A DNA stretch of 64,000 bases, taken from NCBI GenBank assembly GCA_023053545.1, contig JAKZAN010000004.1, positions 8,928,001 through 8,992,000 of the forward strand, given 5' to 3'. This stretch comes from Lepidurus packardi. Taxonomy: Eukaryota > Arthropoda > Branchiopoda > Notostraca > Triopsidae. This document shows, piece after piece, positions 10,361-20,748 of the stretch. The translations under genes were made by a program, and so were the position numbers. How positions within the stretch are numbered: the stretch's first letter is position 1; every line of letters starts with the position of its first letter. The notes below the pieces were generated by a model. The model did no database searches and was not told the origin of the DNA. It saw only the letters and a program-made list of their open reading frames with translations.

Positions 10361-11449
10361 CTAACAGGGCTATCTTCCAATGTTGAGGTTTTCTGACGAC
10401 CTTCTCGGTCCCCCGAGTAATATTCAGGTAAAAGGCCAGAAAATGAAAGGGTACATTCGCAAACCTCCCAGTGCAGTTCAAAAAAGGTCACGACGGTTTA
10501 CAAAGCGCATAATTTAAATCTATTGCTTTGAACTATGTGAGCTTAAAATAAAAGATGAATTAACTAGGTCAAAGCACAACACGTATACACATTATAGACT
10601 ATTTCGCTTTACCCAGGTTGCACCACGAGGAGGCAGTCTATTTTTCAACCCATACATAGGTGTTTTATAGTATACAGGTTTAACCCCATATGCTATAAAA
10701 TACCCATGTATATTAATGTCTATATGTGTTGTTATGACTATTTATGTCTATATACGAGTTATCCATTACATTGGTACTTTACAACTATTGGTACTTTACA
10801 ACTATTCCTAAATGTTACTAACTTTTGCAAGTTTAGTATTTTTCTTAACACGTTTAACTACGGCTCTTTCTGCTACAGCTACATTTTCTTCTTTAAGTGT
10901 ATAGTAAATCCTAACTCGAACGAATAAATTAAAAAAATAATCAACTGGAAAAGCTTCGCATGTCAATTCAGATAAACCAAGCAGTTTAAGTTTAGCAACA
11001 ATAACACTAACTATCCCTGGCTCACAAAGGGATTCCTGATAAACGGACTCACTTTGTGAACGTGAAAAACGGACTCACACAATGTGAACGTGAAAGAGAT
11101 TACCGTAAGACTTTAATACCAAGATCCATCATAATCATTTCTGGGAGAAAAACTTTCGAATTCGCGCAATGCTAGTCGAATCGTACGTCAGCCCCAAACT
11201 CCCTAGAGAGAAAGGTCACCAATCCCCGTTTTGTGAATGTTTTGTTCTCTTTTCGAACCCTTTTTGTAGTAGATTTGGAATGCCTACTTCTGGGGTAGGA
11301 TGGGCAAGTCTGTGAATCCATCCCTCCTATGTTCCTTGTTACCCCCACATCCTCTTGAGACCGAGAAAGTCGTCTTAATCCCTTTACATTGGAAGATACC
11401 CCCAGTTACCATACTGTGAAAACCTTTATACTGTGGTTAAGACGAGCAC

Positions 11450-11788
11450 AATTTTTTTTTTTTTTATCAAATTTTGACTCGATATTCGAGCGATATCTTA
11501 ATATACGAGCAGTACATGCTGTATAGTACCGTGAATACGCTGCATTACTCATATAGTGCACCACCAAATAAGGCTGTAGCAGTGCGAGCGATGAATCTAT
11601 CTAGCGACAATGCAATGTCAAATTTGAGCGCAATCGTTTTTATGTAGAAATTTTTGGGTTTTGGAACGAATTATCTGAGTTTCCTTTGTTTCTTATGGGG
11701 AAATTCGCTTTGATGTAAGAGTGATTTGGATTGCGAGCACGTTTGCGGAACGAATTAAGCTCACAAACCGAGGTTGACTGTAGATATA
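11450..11788 (-). mobile_element. DNA transposon terminal relic (Tigger/mariner-like)
   Basis: The stretch near 11670-11785 has the look of a Tigger- or mariner-type terminus: GGAACGAATTA, then TTTGATGTAAGAG, a repeated GCGGAACGAATTAAG, and a terminal GACTGTA. It has no coding capacity. Its left limit is unclear. Confidence 0.4.
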
Positions 11789-12538
11789 CAGTGGTGCTTC
11801 GCATAGCGAACGTTCCGCATTACGAGCGCGCGCGCGGGACGGAAAATAAACGCTCTGTTTAAATAAAGGCACGCGCGCGTGTTTAAACGCACGCGCACGT
11901 GTTTAAATAAACGCACGCGAGGTGTTTTTTTTTTTTTTTTAACTTTCAAATTTATGGAAAATTCAGTTCTTTTTTAGTGTTGTCAAAATGGCACCTAAGA
12001 GGACCGTTAGTGGGAAGAGTAGAAAGGCACTTATTACTGAAATGAAACAAGAAATCATAGATAAAAATGATCAGGAGCTAGAGTTATAGATCTTGCAGCT
12101 GAATATGGAGTGATCAAGTCAACCACAGGAATAATTTTAGCCGATAGAGTCTCAAGAGTTTGTTTTCTCAGGTGTACATAAAATCGGTTACTGATGAAAT
12201 GAAGAGGTCTTTGTTAGTTTGGATTAATGAAAGTAGTTTTAATCACGCAGGAAATAATTTGTGAGAAAGCTAGGGTCATATATGGAGAGCTTAAAAGATC
12301 CACTCCAGGAACAAACTCACAAACCTTATAACAGGAGGAAGAGTCATTACGGGCTGGTTTCATAGGTTTAAGAAAATAAGTGGCATCGAAAGTGTCATAA
12401 CGCGAAATTACGTTTTTTCGCGATTTTGGACCGGCCTCGCAGGGAACGGATCAAAATTAGTCCCATCGTAACTCATGGGAAACGGCGTCCCACATAACGA
12501 GCGATTCGCAAAACGAACGACGTCCTACAGCACGACTG
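11789..12538 (+). mobile_element. Tigger/pogo-like transposon relic
   Basis: The ends are CAGTGGTGCT at 11789 and the complement of CAGTCGTGCT at 12538. From an ATG at 11988 the sequence reads MAPKRTVSGKSRKAL, followed after frame breaks by a helix-turn-helix-like segment resembling DLAAEYGVIKSTTGIIL. That is the start typical of Tigger (CENP-B type) transposases. The catalytic domain is absent. A TA dinucleotide precedes the left end but is not duplicated on the right. Confidence 0.6.
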
Positions 12539-13316
12539 TTCTACAGCATGTATTTTTTCAATTCAAAACCTTACTCTCCCTTTAATCAACTTTCGTAATA
12601 TAAAATTATTTTTATTTTCCTGATCATTCATACAAGCTCATGGGAAAACTAAAAGAATCAAGAAAACACGTTGGGGATTACAGGCAGTAGTGAGTTTACC
12701 CAGTTTGGGTCAAGTTCGCTGAAAGAAAAGAATTTCTCTGCAGCTTTGGTACTCTTGATTTCGGTAAGTCCTTCGTCACCTACAAGGGCCGTCGGGAGAT
12801 ACTTCCAGGCAACTTAGCTTAGGATACCCAACATTCTGGAGGGGCTACAGTCACACGTTTTTTATTTATTTCGTAATCCTTCCTGGCATTTCACTCATTG
12901 AAAAATTTGCCTCTCTGAGCTTACACATTTGCCCAAACAGAGATGCGGCCAGCCCAGACCCCTTGCATGAATCCACAGCAGAATCATAGCCTGCTTTCTA
13001 GCATTCTGTTCAAGGGTCATAATCTGCCGTCTGCCGAGCTGCAGATTATGACTCCTATCACGTAAGATCTGTTCGATCAAATCTGGCTTTCTGAAATTTC
13101 AACAGGGCCAAATGAGACAACCTTTGCCACAAATATGCTACAAAGTCAGACATATCACGGTGCCCTTCGCAGAAAACCTGGGTCATCCTCTAGTTAATAA
13201 GAAAAAAAAACGCATCTCTAGGTTATAGCGTATAGACCCAAGGACAAAGGTCGCAATGTTGGGGCAAGGACGCTGGTAATGTCAAGTACAGGTAAGAAGC
13301 CCAAGACATTCTTGGG

Positions 13317-13324
13317 TATAAATA
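13317..13324 (+). promoter_or_regulatory. TATA box of long Q-rich gene
   Basis: TATAAATA lies 101 bases upstream of the ATG at 13425. An initiator-like ATCATTC follows about 30 bases downstream. A strong TATA box would suit a gene expressed at high level in one tissue, which is inference. Confidence 0.7.
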
Positions 13325-13424
13325 CTTCGCCGCGAACACCTGATAATCATTCCAGCTCAGTAGCTTGTCTTCTAACTAACAAGAAGCAACTTTTCTGAGT
13401 GGTATACATCTTGCGAGAGAGACC

Positions 13425-15473
13425 ATGGTATCCAAAGCCGTTCTTCTCCTGGCCGTATTGGCCTGTGTTGAAAGATGCCTTTCCCTTCCGGTAGCCAACG
13501 TAAGTTTACAATTTTTACTTCTAGTGCAGGATAAGATAAATATAATTACATTTGTATCTTTCCTGTATTTCTCAGGATAAAGCGCAAGAAGTTGCTGCTG
13601 CTTCCATCGAATTCGGTCAGACTGCCAGAGAAGGAAGATCGGCATTGTGGTACTATCCTACGCAAAGTCAAGCGCAGGCGCAAGTCCAGGCGCAGGCTCA
13701 ATACCAGGTAGAAGACGATGGCTCTTACCACCCAGATGATGAGGGTCAATACCAGGAACAATACCAGGAACAATACCAGGAACAATCGCAATTTCAGCAC
13801 CAAAGCCAGGCCCAGACACAAAGTCAGGACCAAGCACAAAAGCCTTGTCCAACGCCCTGCTATGTGCCCTGTTACGAGCCCTGTTATAAACTTTGCCAGA
13901 CACCCTGCTACAAGCCATGCGAGCAGTCACAACAATCCCAAGTTCAACAGCAGACGCAGCAACAATCCCAGGCGCAATCCAAGGAGCAATCCGAATCCCA
14001 ATCGCAAACTCAGACTCAAGCTCAGACTCAAGGACAGAAGCCCTGCGAAAAACCTTGCACCCCATGCAAGCCTTGTACGGAAGAGCAGCAATACCAATTT
14101 CAACAACAGACTCAAGAGCAAACTCAAGCCCAAGTCGGACGTGAAAATGTCCAAGCCCAATCGCAAGCTCAACAACAGCAGCAAGTACAAGTGAACCACG
14201 AAAACCCTTGCGGGATACCATGTGCCGAACAAGCACAGACGCAAGTTCAACAGCAGAGTCAGCAACAGTCTCAAAACCAAACTCAATCGCAATCCCAATC
14301 TCAAACCCAATCCCAATCTCAAACCCAATCACAAGAACAAATCCAGACTGAAAAACCCTGCGAAACTTGCTACCAACCTTGCTATGAACTCTGCTACGAA
14401 CTGTATTACGAACCCTGCTATGAACCCTGCTATCACACTCAGCAACAATCCCAGGCGCAATCCCAGACGCAATCCCAGACGCAATCCCAGACGCAATCCC
14501 AGGAGCAATCCCAGGAGCAATACCAAGCGCAATCGCAATCGCAAACCCAAGTTCAGACTCACACTAAAGAACAGAAGCCCTGCGAGAGACCTTGCACCCC
14601 ATGCAAGCCTTGTAAAGAAGAGCATCAATTCCAATTTCAACAACAATCCCAGGAACAAGCGCAAGCCCAATTAGGACGCGGAAATTTCCAAGCCCAATCA
14701 CAAGCTCAGCAGCAGCAGCAAGTCCAAGGGAGCAGACCTTGTGTTCCTACATGCGGAATTCCGTGCTGGGTACCGTGCTCCGAACAAGCGCAGACGCAAG
14801 TTCAACAGCAGACTCAGCAACAATCCCAAACTCAAACCAAATCGCAAGAGCAAAGTCAATCGCAAACACAGCAACAATCGCAAACCCAACAGCAAGTTCA
14901 TCCGCCTAAGCCATGCGGACAGCCTTGCGTAAAACTCTGCATCAAGCCTTGCCGAAAGCCTTGCGTAAGGCCATGCCAAGACCACGTTCAACAGCAGGTT
15001 CAGCAACAATCTCAAAGTCAGACCCAGACCCAACAGCAAACGCAAACCCAATGGCAAGCTCAGCAACAGGAACAGGCACAGACACAGGCTCAAACCCAAT
15101 GGCAAGCTCAGCAACAGGCACAGGCACAAGCTCAGCAACAGGCACAGGCACAGGCTCAAGCCCAATGGCAAGCTCAGCAACAGGCACAGGAACAGGCTCA
15201 AATCCAATGGCAAGCTCAGCAACAGGCACAGGTACAAGCTCAGCAACAAGCACAGGCTCAGGCTCAAACCCAATGGCAAGCTCAGCAACAGTCACAGGAT
15301 CAAGTACAGGTTAGTTTTTAAATTTTGTTTCTTTCGTTTCATTAACCAAGTTTCTTTCTTAGGTCGCTGCCAAGCCTGAAACACCCTGCGGAAAGCCTAA
15401 ACCCTGCAATGCGCAATACCAGAGTCAATACCAAGCTCAAGCCCAGCAGCAGGGTCAATACATTGATCCATAG
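13425..15473 (+). CDS. Secreted glutamine-rich Pro-Cys-module protein, long copy (639 aa)
   Basis: Coding exons are 13425-13499, 13576-15309 and 15363-15473, all phase 0. Exon 1 encodes a signal peptide (residues 1-20, core VLLLAVLAC) ending near CLS. After a short leader with YYPTQSQ, QxQ-rich segments alternate with Pro-Cys modules at about residues 114-142, 180-195, 234-241, 284-312, 358-372, 411-426, 469-496 and 609-618. Tyr accompanies Cys in modules 1 and 4, and Lys/Arg in module 7. The protein ends GQYIDP. The stop codon is immediately followed by a donor-like GTAAAT, with an acceptor near 15528, so the 3' UTR may be spliced. No known family is recognised. The pattern fits a disulfide-cross-linked extracellular material, but that is inference. 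Confidence 0.88.
14236..14790 (+). repeat. 555-base segment present only in the long copy
   Basis: The sequence starting at 14236 (CAGACGCAAGTTCAACAGCA) recurs at 14791, exactly 555 bases later. Arm 1 retains only one copy of that repeat and lacks the 185 codons between. This is the signature of an in-frame deletion by recombination or slippage between direct repeats, or of a duplication gain in arm 2. Confidence 0.85.
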
Positions 15474-16269
15474 GTAAATACTTGTCTTCTTACATGAATA
15501 ACTCAAAAGCTTGAATTCTTCGTTTCAGATCAGCTAAGGCGCCATCAAGAGACCTGTATCGGCGCATTCCATGTTCGGCCTGTCACAGTAGCTCAGCTTC
15601 TTCTTGCTTCTTTTTCTTACTTACTGCCAACCTTTTATGAGTGTATTGTCTTTCCCCTTTTTTACTTCAAGGGCACTATTATATTAAAATATTTATATTG
15701 CTAATATGGGTAAAAGAGGGTTCGAACAATACAATTCTTTGAATCCAGACTTCAAGCTGCGTATGTGCTTCAAGATTCGGGAGAAATGCGTTCACTACAT
15801 CCCAAACAACTACGTGCTTCAAAAATCGATCGTGGCCCACATACTTCGTAGTCGTTTCTCCGTACAATTTTTTAACTAGTTAGACTTAATGAAAGTGAAT
15901 CATCAGGGTTAACTGTTTTCTTAGTATTATTTAGCATTATTTTTTTTATTTCTCTGTTACCTTTGAGGCGTCCTGAGAATTAAGCGTAGATACTACCTAT
16001 TCCAAAAACAGCGCACTATTACCAGTAATAAACACGAAACGTGGGAGGAAATACGGGAATTTGACAACTTTTCACTGCTTTAACAACGGATAAAAAAACG
16101 ATGAAATATTGTCGAATGTCGTGTCTGAATTTAGCCATTTTTACCGAGTTGTATTCGACTTGTGGCTACTCGTTCTCTGCCTGTTCATGGCAAATCGAAC
16201 TCTTTTGCATATTGTTAATTTATTATTATTAAGTAATTATAATTTATTTATTAAAATTAATTATTATTA

Positions 16270-16490
16270 ATCTCTGATCGGGTCTCTAATCGGGTCTCTG
16301 ATCTGGTCTCTGATCGAGTCTCTGATCGGGTCTCTGATCGGGTTAACAGACGTGCACTTTGATCGGTCTCTGATCGGGTCTCTAATCGGGTCTCTGAACG
16401 GGTCTCAGATCGGGCCTCTGAACGGGTCTCAGATCGGGTCTCTGATCGTGTCTCTAATAGGGTCTCTAATCGTGTCTCTGATCGGGTCTT
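16270..16490 (-). repeat. 12-base minisatellite, arm 2 edge (expanded)
   Basis: Roughly eighteen irregular units of the complement of GATCAGAGACCC. The first five match the array at 6895-6955. The remainder extends beyond the inverted duplication and abuts the right-end repeat at 16491. Confidence 0.85.
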
Positions 16491-16712
16491 AAATTCCTGA
16501 AAAACCGCCATTTATTTCAGTAAAAACTTCTAAAAAATCCGTAAGTTGAGCGGGCAAAAAGCATAAACAAGTATGGCTGCGGTTTACCCCTAAAATTACC
16601 AGCGCCCTCTACTGGGAGTAGCGAATCCGAGATCTCACGGCGAATCTGCAGTTTCGGAGTACGCTTTGCCAGAGTAGAGTGACACTTTCAGAGTGGCCAG
16701 TGAAAATCGGTA
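16491..16712 (+). repeat. Right end of Harbinger-like element 2
   Basis: Nearly identical to 4398-4619 and in the same orientation. It ends in the inverted complement of the 4649 terminus. Confidence 0.8.
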
Positions 16713-16717
16713 AAATT

Positions 16718-16746
16718 TAAGTCTGGGCACAAGAGTACTCGCTTTA
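16718..16746 (+). repeat. 29-base junction repeat, copy 3
   Basis: Matches 2994-3022 and 4620-4648 with a single T to A change. Here it lies five bases outside the right terminus of element 2 and continues into GACTTGCC rather than into a new element end. Confidence 0.8.
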
Positions 16747-16758
16747 GACTTGCCTGAC

Positions 16759-16827
16759 TTGAGACCAAAAACTAAAAGTCGACTAGCTAAAGGAAACGCT
16801 TATAAGCCCGAAGTCTTATGGAAGTCT
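16759..16827 (+). repeat. 67-base direct repeat, right flank of the accessory block
   Basis: Second copy of 2842-2908 in the same orientation, with a few substitutions and an extra base. It marks the right limit of the accessory block. The sequence from 16828 to 17315 is intergenic, probably the 3' side of the PCM1 homologue, with no further feature seen. Confidence 0.75.
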
Positions 16828-17315
16828 ACATAAGGCGTCCGTCCACATTGCAAGTTCTAGCGAAAGCTCCTTCCAGGTTCAAATTCCAATGTGTAAGCGC
16901 TGTCAGGATCCTGCAAAAAATGCCTTACACATTAGACTCTCAATCGAGAAGGAAGTTCCGGGAATGAGCTTGCCCTAAAACTTTTTGCACTTTCCTGCAT
17001 TTCTGAATTACTTTCCGCAATTCCTGAGTTTTGTCTTCTCCGGGTTTCCATAACCACCATCCTCACATATGGAATTAAAAACACGCTCCTAGGGAGTTCC
17101 ACATTGGATTAAAGGGAGGTAGTACAGTAACGAACGGAGTCTACGCGGTCACTAAATGCAAAAGGCAGCAAATGTGAACATAATTTTAATTAATCATCCA
17201 GCAAAATAACTTAAAGATTCAAATGTATGGGTAAATACTCGAAAAAATTTGCCCAATTTAGCTTTACAGTAAGCAAATACAAAGAAATAGGAATTAGACT
17301 CCAGTCAAACACAAA

Positions 17316-19988
17316 TTAATCAATTGGAAGACGACCCAGCGGCTCTTCTTCTTGCGGTTTAAGGACAACCGGCGAATCTTCCCCATCTTCCGGAGTATCC
17401 AAGCTTCCTCCCACCGCTCCTTGCTCGGAAAGCGGCGAATCCTCTTGCACTTGGTCTGTTCGTAGTTTCTGAAGAGCCAATAATGCCCCTCGACGCGAAT
17501 CTTCCGAGTTGAGCTCCTCCAACTGCTTCAGAACTTGAAGCAAAAAGCCCGGTCGGGACAAATGTCCTTGTAGGGCGTCTTGCAAGGCTAATTGGACTTT
17601 GACTTCCTCGGCCATCTCTCGTGCCGGCTGTTCAATTAAGGGATATTTTGGCGGGATCTTGGATCGGACACTTGGATTGCTATGAAGAGATTCGTTAACC
17701 GAATCACGGTGATCAGTTCCAGTCAAATTTCCCGCCAACTGCGACACTTGAAAACCTGAAGCTGTTTCGAGAAAAACAAATTAGATGACAAGTTTATAAG
17801 CTTAATTAATTTATACATCTTCCTCAAACAAATCTTTCAAAAGAGCAATCATAAGCAAAATAAACTAAATCTCACCTAAAGTACGGTTATCAGCATGTGG
17901 AGATACATATAACGTATCTACGTGAACTTGACCCTTGTTTACTTTGCGTTTGCAGCGCCTAGTAACAGTTCTAAATTTGAAAGTAAATAGAGTGTATGAA
18001 GTACTGAAAGAAAATGAACTTAAAGTACCTATCTGCAGATCTTTGTTCATTCAACAAGCCTGGAAGAGTCAACGCCGACAATAAAGGCACTTCGCCTGGG
18101 TCTGAATCTTGACCGGGCTCATCGCCCGTCTTCTGGGAGGAAGTAGAGAGTAGATTCTGCCTCGAATAGCTGCGGAAATTGTCCCAATAATTATTCGTAC
18201 GTGTACCAGGAGGTACTTGGTTGTTTAGCGTGGGAAGATGAGACACTTCTGTGTGTTGATTTCCTCCATGGACTACTCCGTTTAACAATGACGAAGCACG
18301 ATTACCCTTAACAAAAAATACAGTGTTAGGAAAAATCAAGGGAAATTAGGGAAATTATATAAAAAGTTCATTTGAAATACTGGACAAAGTAACTTACTTG
18401 TGAGGATAAAAGGCGCTGGACTTTCTCCAAATCCTTCTGCAAATGATATAGCATAGTGTAGCATTGGTTCAAAGCCAAGAGCATCTGTTGCTGGGATAAT
18501 TGGTTTGCAGTAGCAGATTCCGCATGACTGGGTAAAACGCTCTGTACGATCCATTCCAACGTCGATTCCAGTAACTGGACAATGCTCTTTTGCTCACTGT
18601 TTAGGGAGCGGCAGAATTCTTGCAAACTGTTCACTTTACCTTCCAACTAGTACAAGAAATTTGATTTCTTGGTGGATTTTTTTTTTAAATTGCTTAAACT
18701 AGGAGCTTAAAAAGACAAAACTCACGTTGCTAAAACGAGCTTCCCATGCAGAATTCGCCGTCGATCTGCCATTGGGTAAATGAAGTGATTCGTCATCGCG
18801 GAAGACCGCCAAATCCGGTTGGGAAGTCCTAAAGCCCAAAATGTTTAGAGCTTCTATTAAGAACGAAGAATGATTACCTTATTTCGTGGTCGTTTAAATT
18901 GGAGCGGAAATTGCCCCGCATTTGATTGTCAGTGGATCGAGGGCGGAGAGGGAATTGTTCGTTCAAAGATTGATTTCGCTCGGGTTTTTGGGCATTCTGG
19001 ACCAATTTCTTCAAAGAACTCAGGTCTTTCTTTCTTGCAGCGGAATCCGCCCACAAGGAGAGCAGATTCTAGTTAAAAAGGACAAGAATTTCTAGGTTGA
19101 GAAAGAAATTTAGGAGATAGAAAAACGAACCTGGCTTTGAGTTTGAGCTTTATTCTTGTAGACTTTGGAGGGTCCATTGGCAATTCGGGTGTTGCTTTCC
19201 AACACGGGAAGATTGGAAGGAGGTTTCTGAAGGAAAATGTGCATGGCACTAGTTGAAGCTTCCTAAGAATCACAACGCTTTATAGTCGAGTAAAATATAG
19301 ATTAGTTAAGGTTAAAAAAAAATACGCTGTCGAGATAGCTGGGCAGATAAGATTGTTTCGGGCGTACTCCTTGGAAAGTTGACCCGTTCCTAGGAGGACT
19401 GACTTCCAAGTTCGCAGTCATGGCAGCCATGATTTCTTGTAAATGATTCAAGCGTTGAGTCGCGTTAGCCAATTCCAAATGCGTTGCTGAAGAAGTGGTA
19501 GTGTTTAATTCGGGGTTTTCCATGTTCTGGAACGCTAGGAAGCTTTCCATCGGTAGTTTTTTTTCAGCTAGCTTGTCTGACGTTACAGAACAGTCCGATG
19601 ACACAAGTCCGTGCGAGGAATCGGACAAAAGGCGCAAATTTTCGAAACGCTGGTGCAAGCGGTGCAACGTAGTTCGACTAGCGTCTTCTTCTGGCATATG
19701 TGAAGACGGAGCTGATGCAAACATCCCATTCAAATCCTTAAAACAGAATATATTTAACTTATTGCTACGAAGAATTAACAAGGGGATAGTTACTTCGGTG
19801 AAAGCTGCGGGAGTTTCACGAAAATAATTTGGGTTCGATCCCATCGCTGTTAAATAATCCCGTCGAGAAACGTTCGTTTCTTTGTTGCCTCCTTCATCGC
19901 TACTTGTAGATTCCGTGCTAGACACCGAAATTGTGCTAGGTTGATTACGACCACCAGCACGATCTTTTCCGTTGTGAATATTATCCAT
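17316..19988 (-). CDS. PCM1: PCM1-like pericentriolar material protein (699 aa)
   Basis: PCM1 is the scaffold of centriolar satellites, which deliver proteins to centrosomes and cilia. Nine exons splice in frame: 19988-19794, 19736-19326, 19262-19131, 19068-18878, 18828-18726, 18646-18398, 18306-18029, 17970-17876 and 17761-17316. Two segments identify it. One is the coiled-coil-type stretch with VLPSHAES and LNQCYTMLYHLQKDLEKVQ in exon 6, like the vertebrate LNQCYTQL region. The other is RPGFLLQVLKQLEELN followed by RRGALLALQKL in exon 9, like the vertebrate segment that reads RPHFL and ALYALQ. The rest is Ser/Asn/Gln-rich. At 699 residues it is about a third of the human protein, mainly through loss of the long N-terminal coiled-coil region. 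An earlier in-frame start is not excluded. Confidence 0.8.
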
Positions 19989-20748
19989 TTTTGAAGGAGA
20001 AAGAAGCACTAGAAGTTTTCAATCATTCTACTCGAATTTTATTTATTTTTCTGTAGTTGTAAAGTTTGTATTTTATTCAATAGATGGCGTAGTCAAACTT
20101 AACTGTCACAGAGATTAAAGATAGATATAGAGGGCTGTTTCGCGGAAGCTTTTAAATAAGTTTTTTGGCGCGAGAACACACGCGTTAGTTTAGAAGACAA
20201 AAAAGAAACAATATACAAGGACTTATATATAATTAATATATAATACATAATTAACTATGGAACTACTATCTAATTAAATAGTTCATATAGTCCATAATTA
20301 CATATAAAAACCACACTTGTTAAGAACTTAAGAACGCCACGTAGGAAGCGTTACTCCCATAGTGGGAACCGCGACGTTCGGTCCCATTGCGAGGGGATAG
20401 GCTCTAGACTGCGAAGCCAACCCGAAACCTGCCCACAGGCTCTCAGGCGCGGATCTCGGCCCGGCGGGACGGGGATCGCGTGATGGCGCCAAGAAAACGT
20501 CATATTTTGTGATTGAGCTTGTAAATTAATCCAAACACCTAAAGACTTGTTTAAGCATTCAAAAGAAAAACAAGGATGCCACCCCTATGAGATCAGGGAT
20601 TGATTTTCAATGCGCTCATAGATAAAGTCGCTAGCCCCCCTAGGCCTCCATTTTTTTGCACCTTACCCCCCCTTTAACGCAAGCTTAAAGCTAGCTTTAG
20701 CTCAGGTTTTGAATAATGAGAAGCAAAATAAAGAAAAATCTAATTTAA
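19989..20748. promoter_or_regulatory. Divergent intergenic region between PCM1 and RMI2
   Basis: The two genes are transcribed away from each other, so this 760-base interval probably holds both promoters. Part of it (20327-20640) is occupied by a GC-rich interspersed repeat. No TATA box is obvious. Confidence 0.45.
20327..20640 (+). repeat. SINE-like interspersed repeat, long copy
   Basis: Shares ordered blocks with 53228-53575: a TCTCGGCCCG segment, GAAGAAAACGT, AAAGACTTGTT then AGCATT, and GATTTTCA then GCGCTCA. It shares a GTGATGGCGCC-like block with 9530-9683. The copies have the same orientation. No tRNA-like A and B boxes could be confirmed, so the class is open. Confidence 0.55.

Larger units (their letters stand above)
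9513..13158. other. Spacer between inverted-duplication arms
   Basis: This is 3646 bases of unique sequence between the two arms, and both Q-rich gene copies are transcribed away from it. It holds a SINE-like repeat (9530-9683), a poly-C tract near 9684, a zinc-finger-like exon pair (9851-10360) and two DNA transposon relics (11450-12538). A short perfect stem of 11 bases with a 13-base loop lies at about 13017-13051. I see no other gene. Confidence 0.6.
13159..16331 (+). repeat. Inverted duplication, arm 2 (3173 bases)
   Basis: Reverse complement of 6895-9512 plus one 555-base segment within the coding exon. The arm contains the complete Q-rich gene with promoter and 3' flank. Simple subtraction of coordinates maps every exon boundary of one arm onto the other. 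This implies few or no other length changes and hence a recent event or ongoing gene conversion. Confidence 0.93.
4649..16712 (+). mobile_element. Candidate 12 kb Harbinger-like element carrying the Q-rich gene palindrome (element 2)
   Basis: The left terminus at 4649 reads TACCGATTTTCACTGG and its inverted complement ends at 16712. The first 500 bases match the left end of element 1, and the last 220 bases match the right end of element 1. Inside are an N-terminal transposase fragment, a C-terminal transposase fragment, the inverted duplication of a secreted Q-rich gene, and other repeats. I infer that the Q-rich genes are cargo or a later insertion. The alternative is that the two ends belong to two separate copies whose partners were lost. 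No convincing target-site duplication is visible. Confidence 0.45.

Noticed and set aside
14942-15295. Val/Pro-rich minus-strand frame (mirrored at 7931-8284)
   Set aside because: Another antisense frame of the same Gln/Ala repeats, with no start context or homology.
16270-16490. CRISPR-like regular repeats
   Set aside because: Units of 12 bases are contiguous with no unique spacers; it is a minisatellite in a eukaryotic genome.
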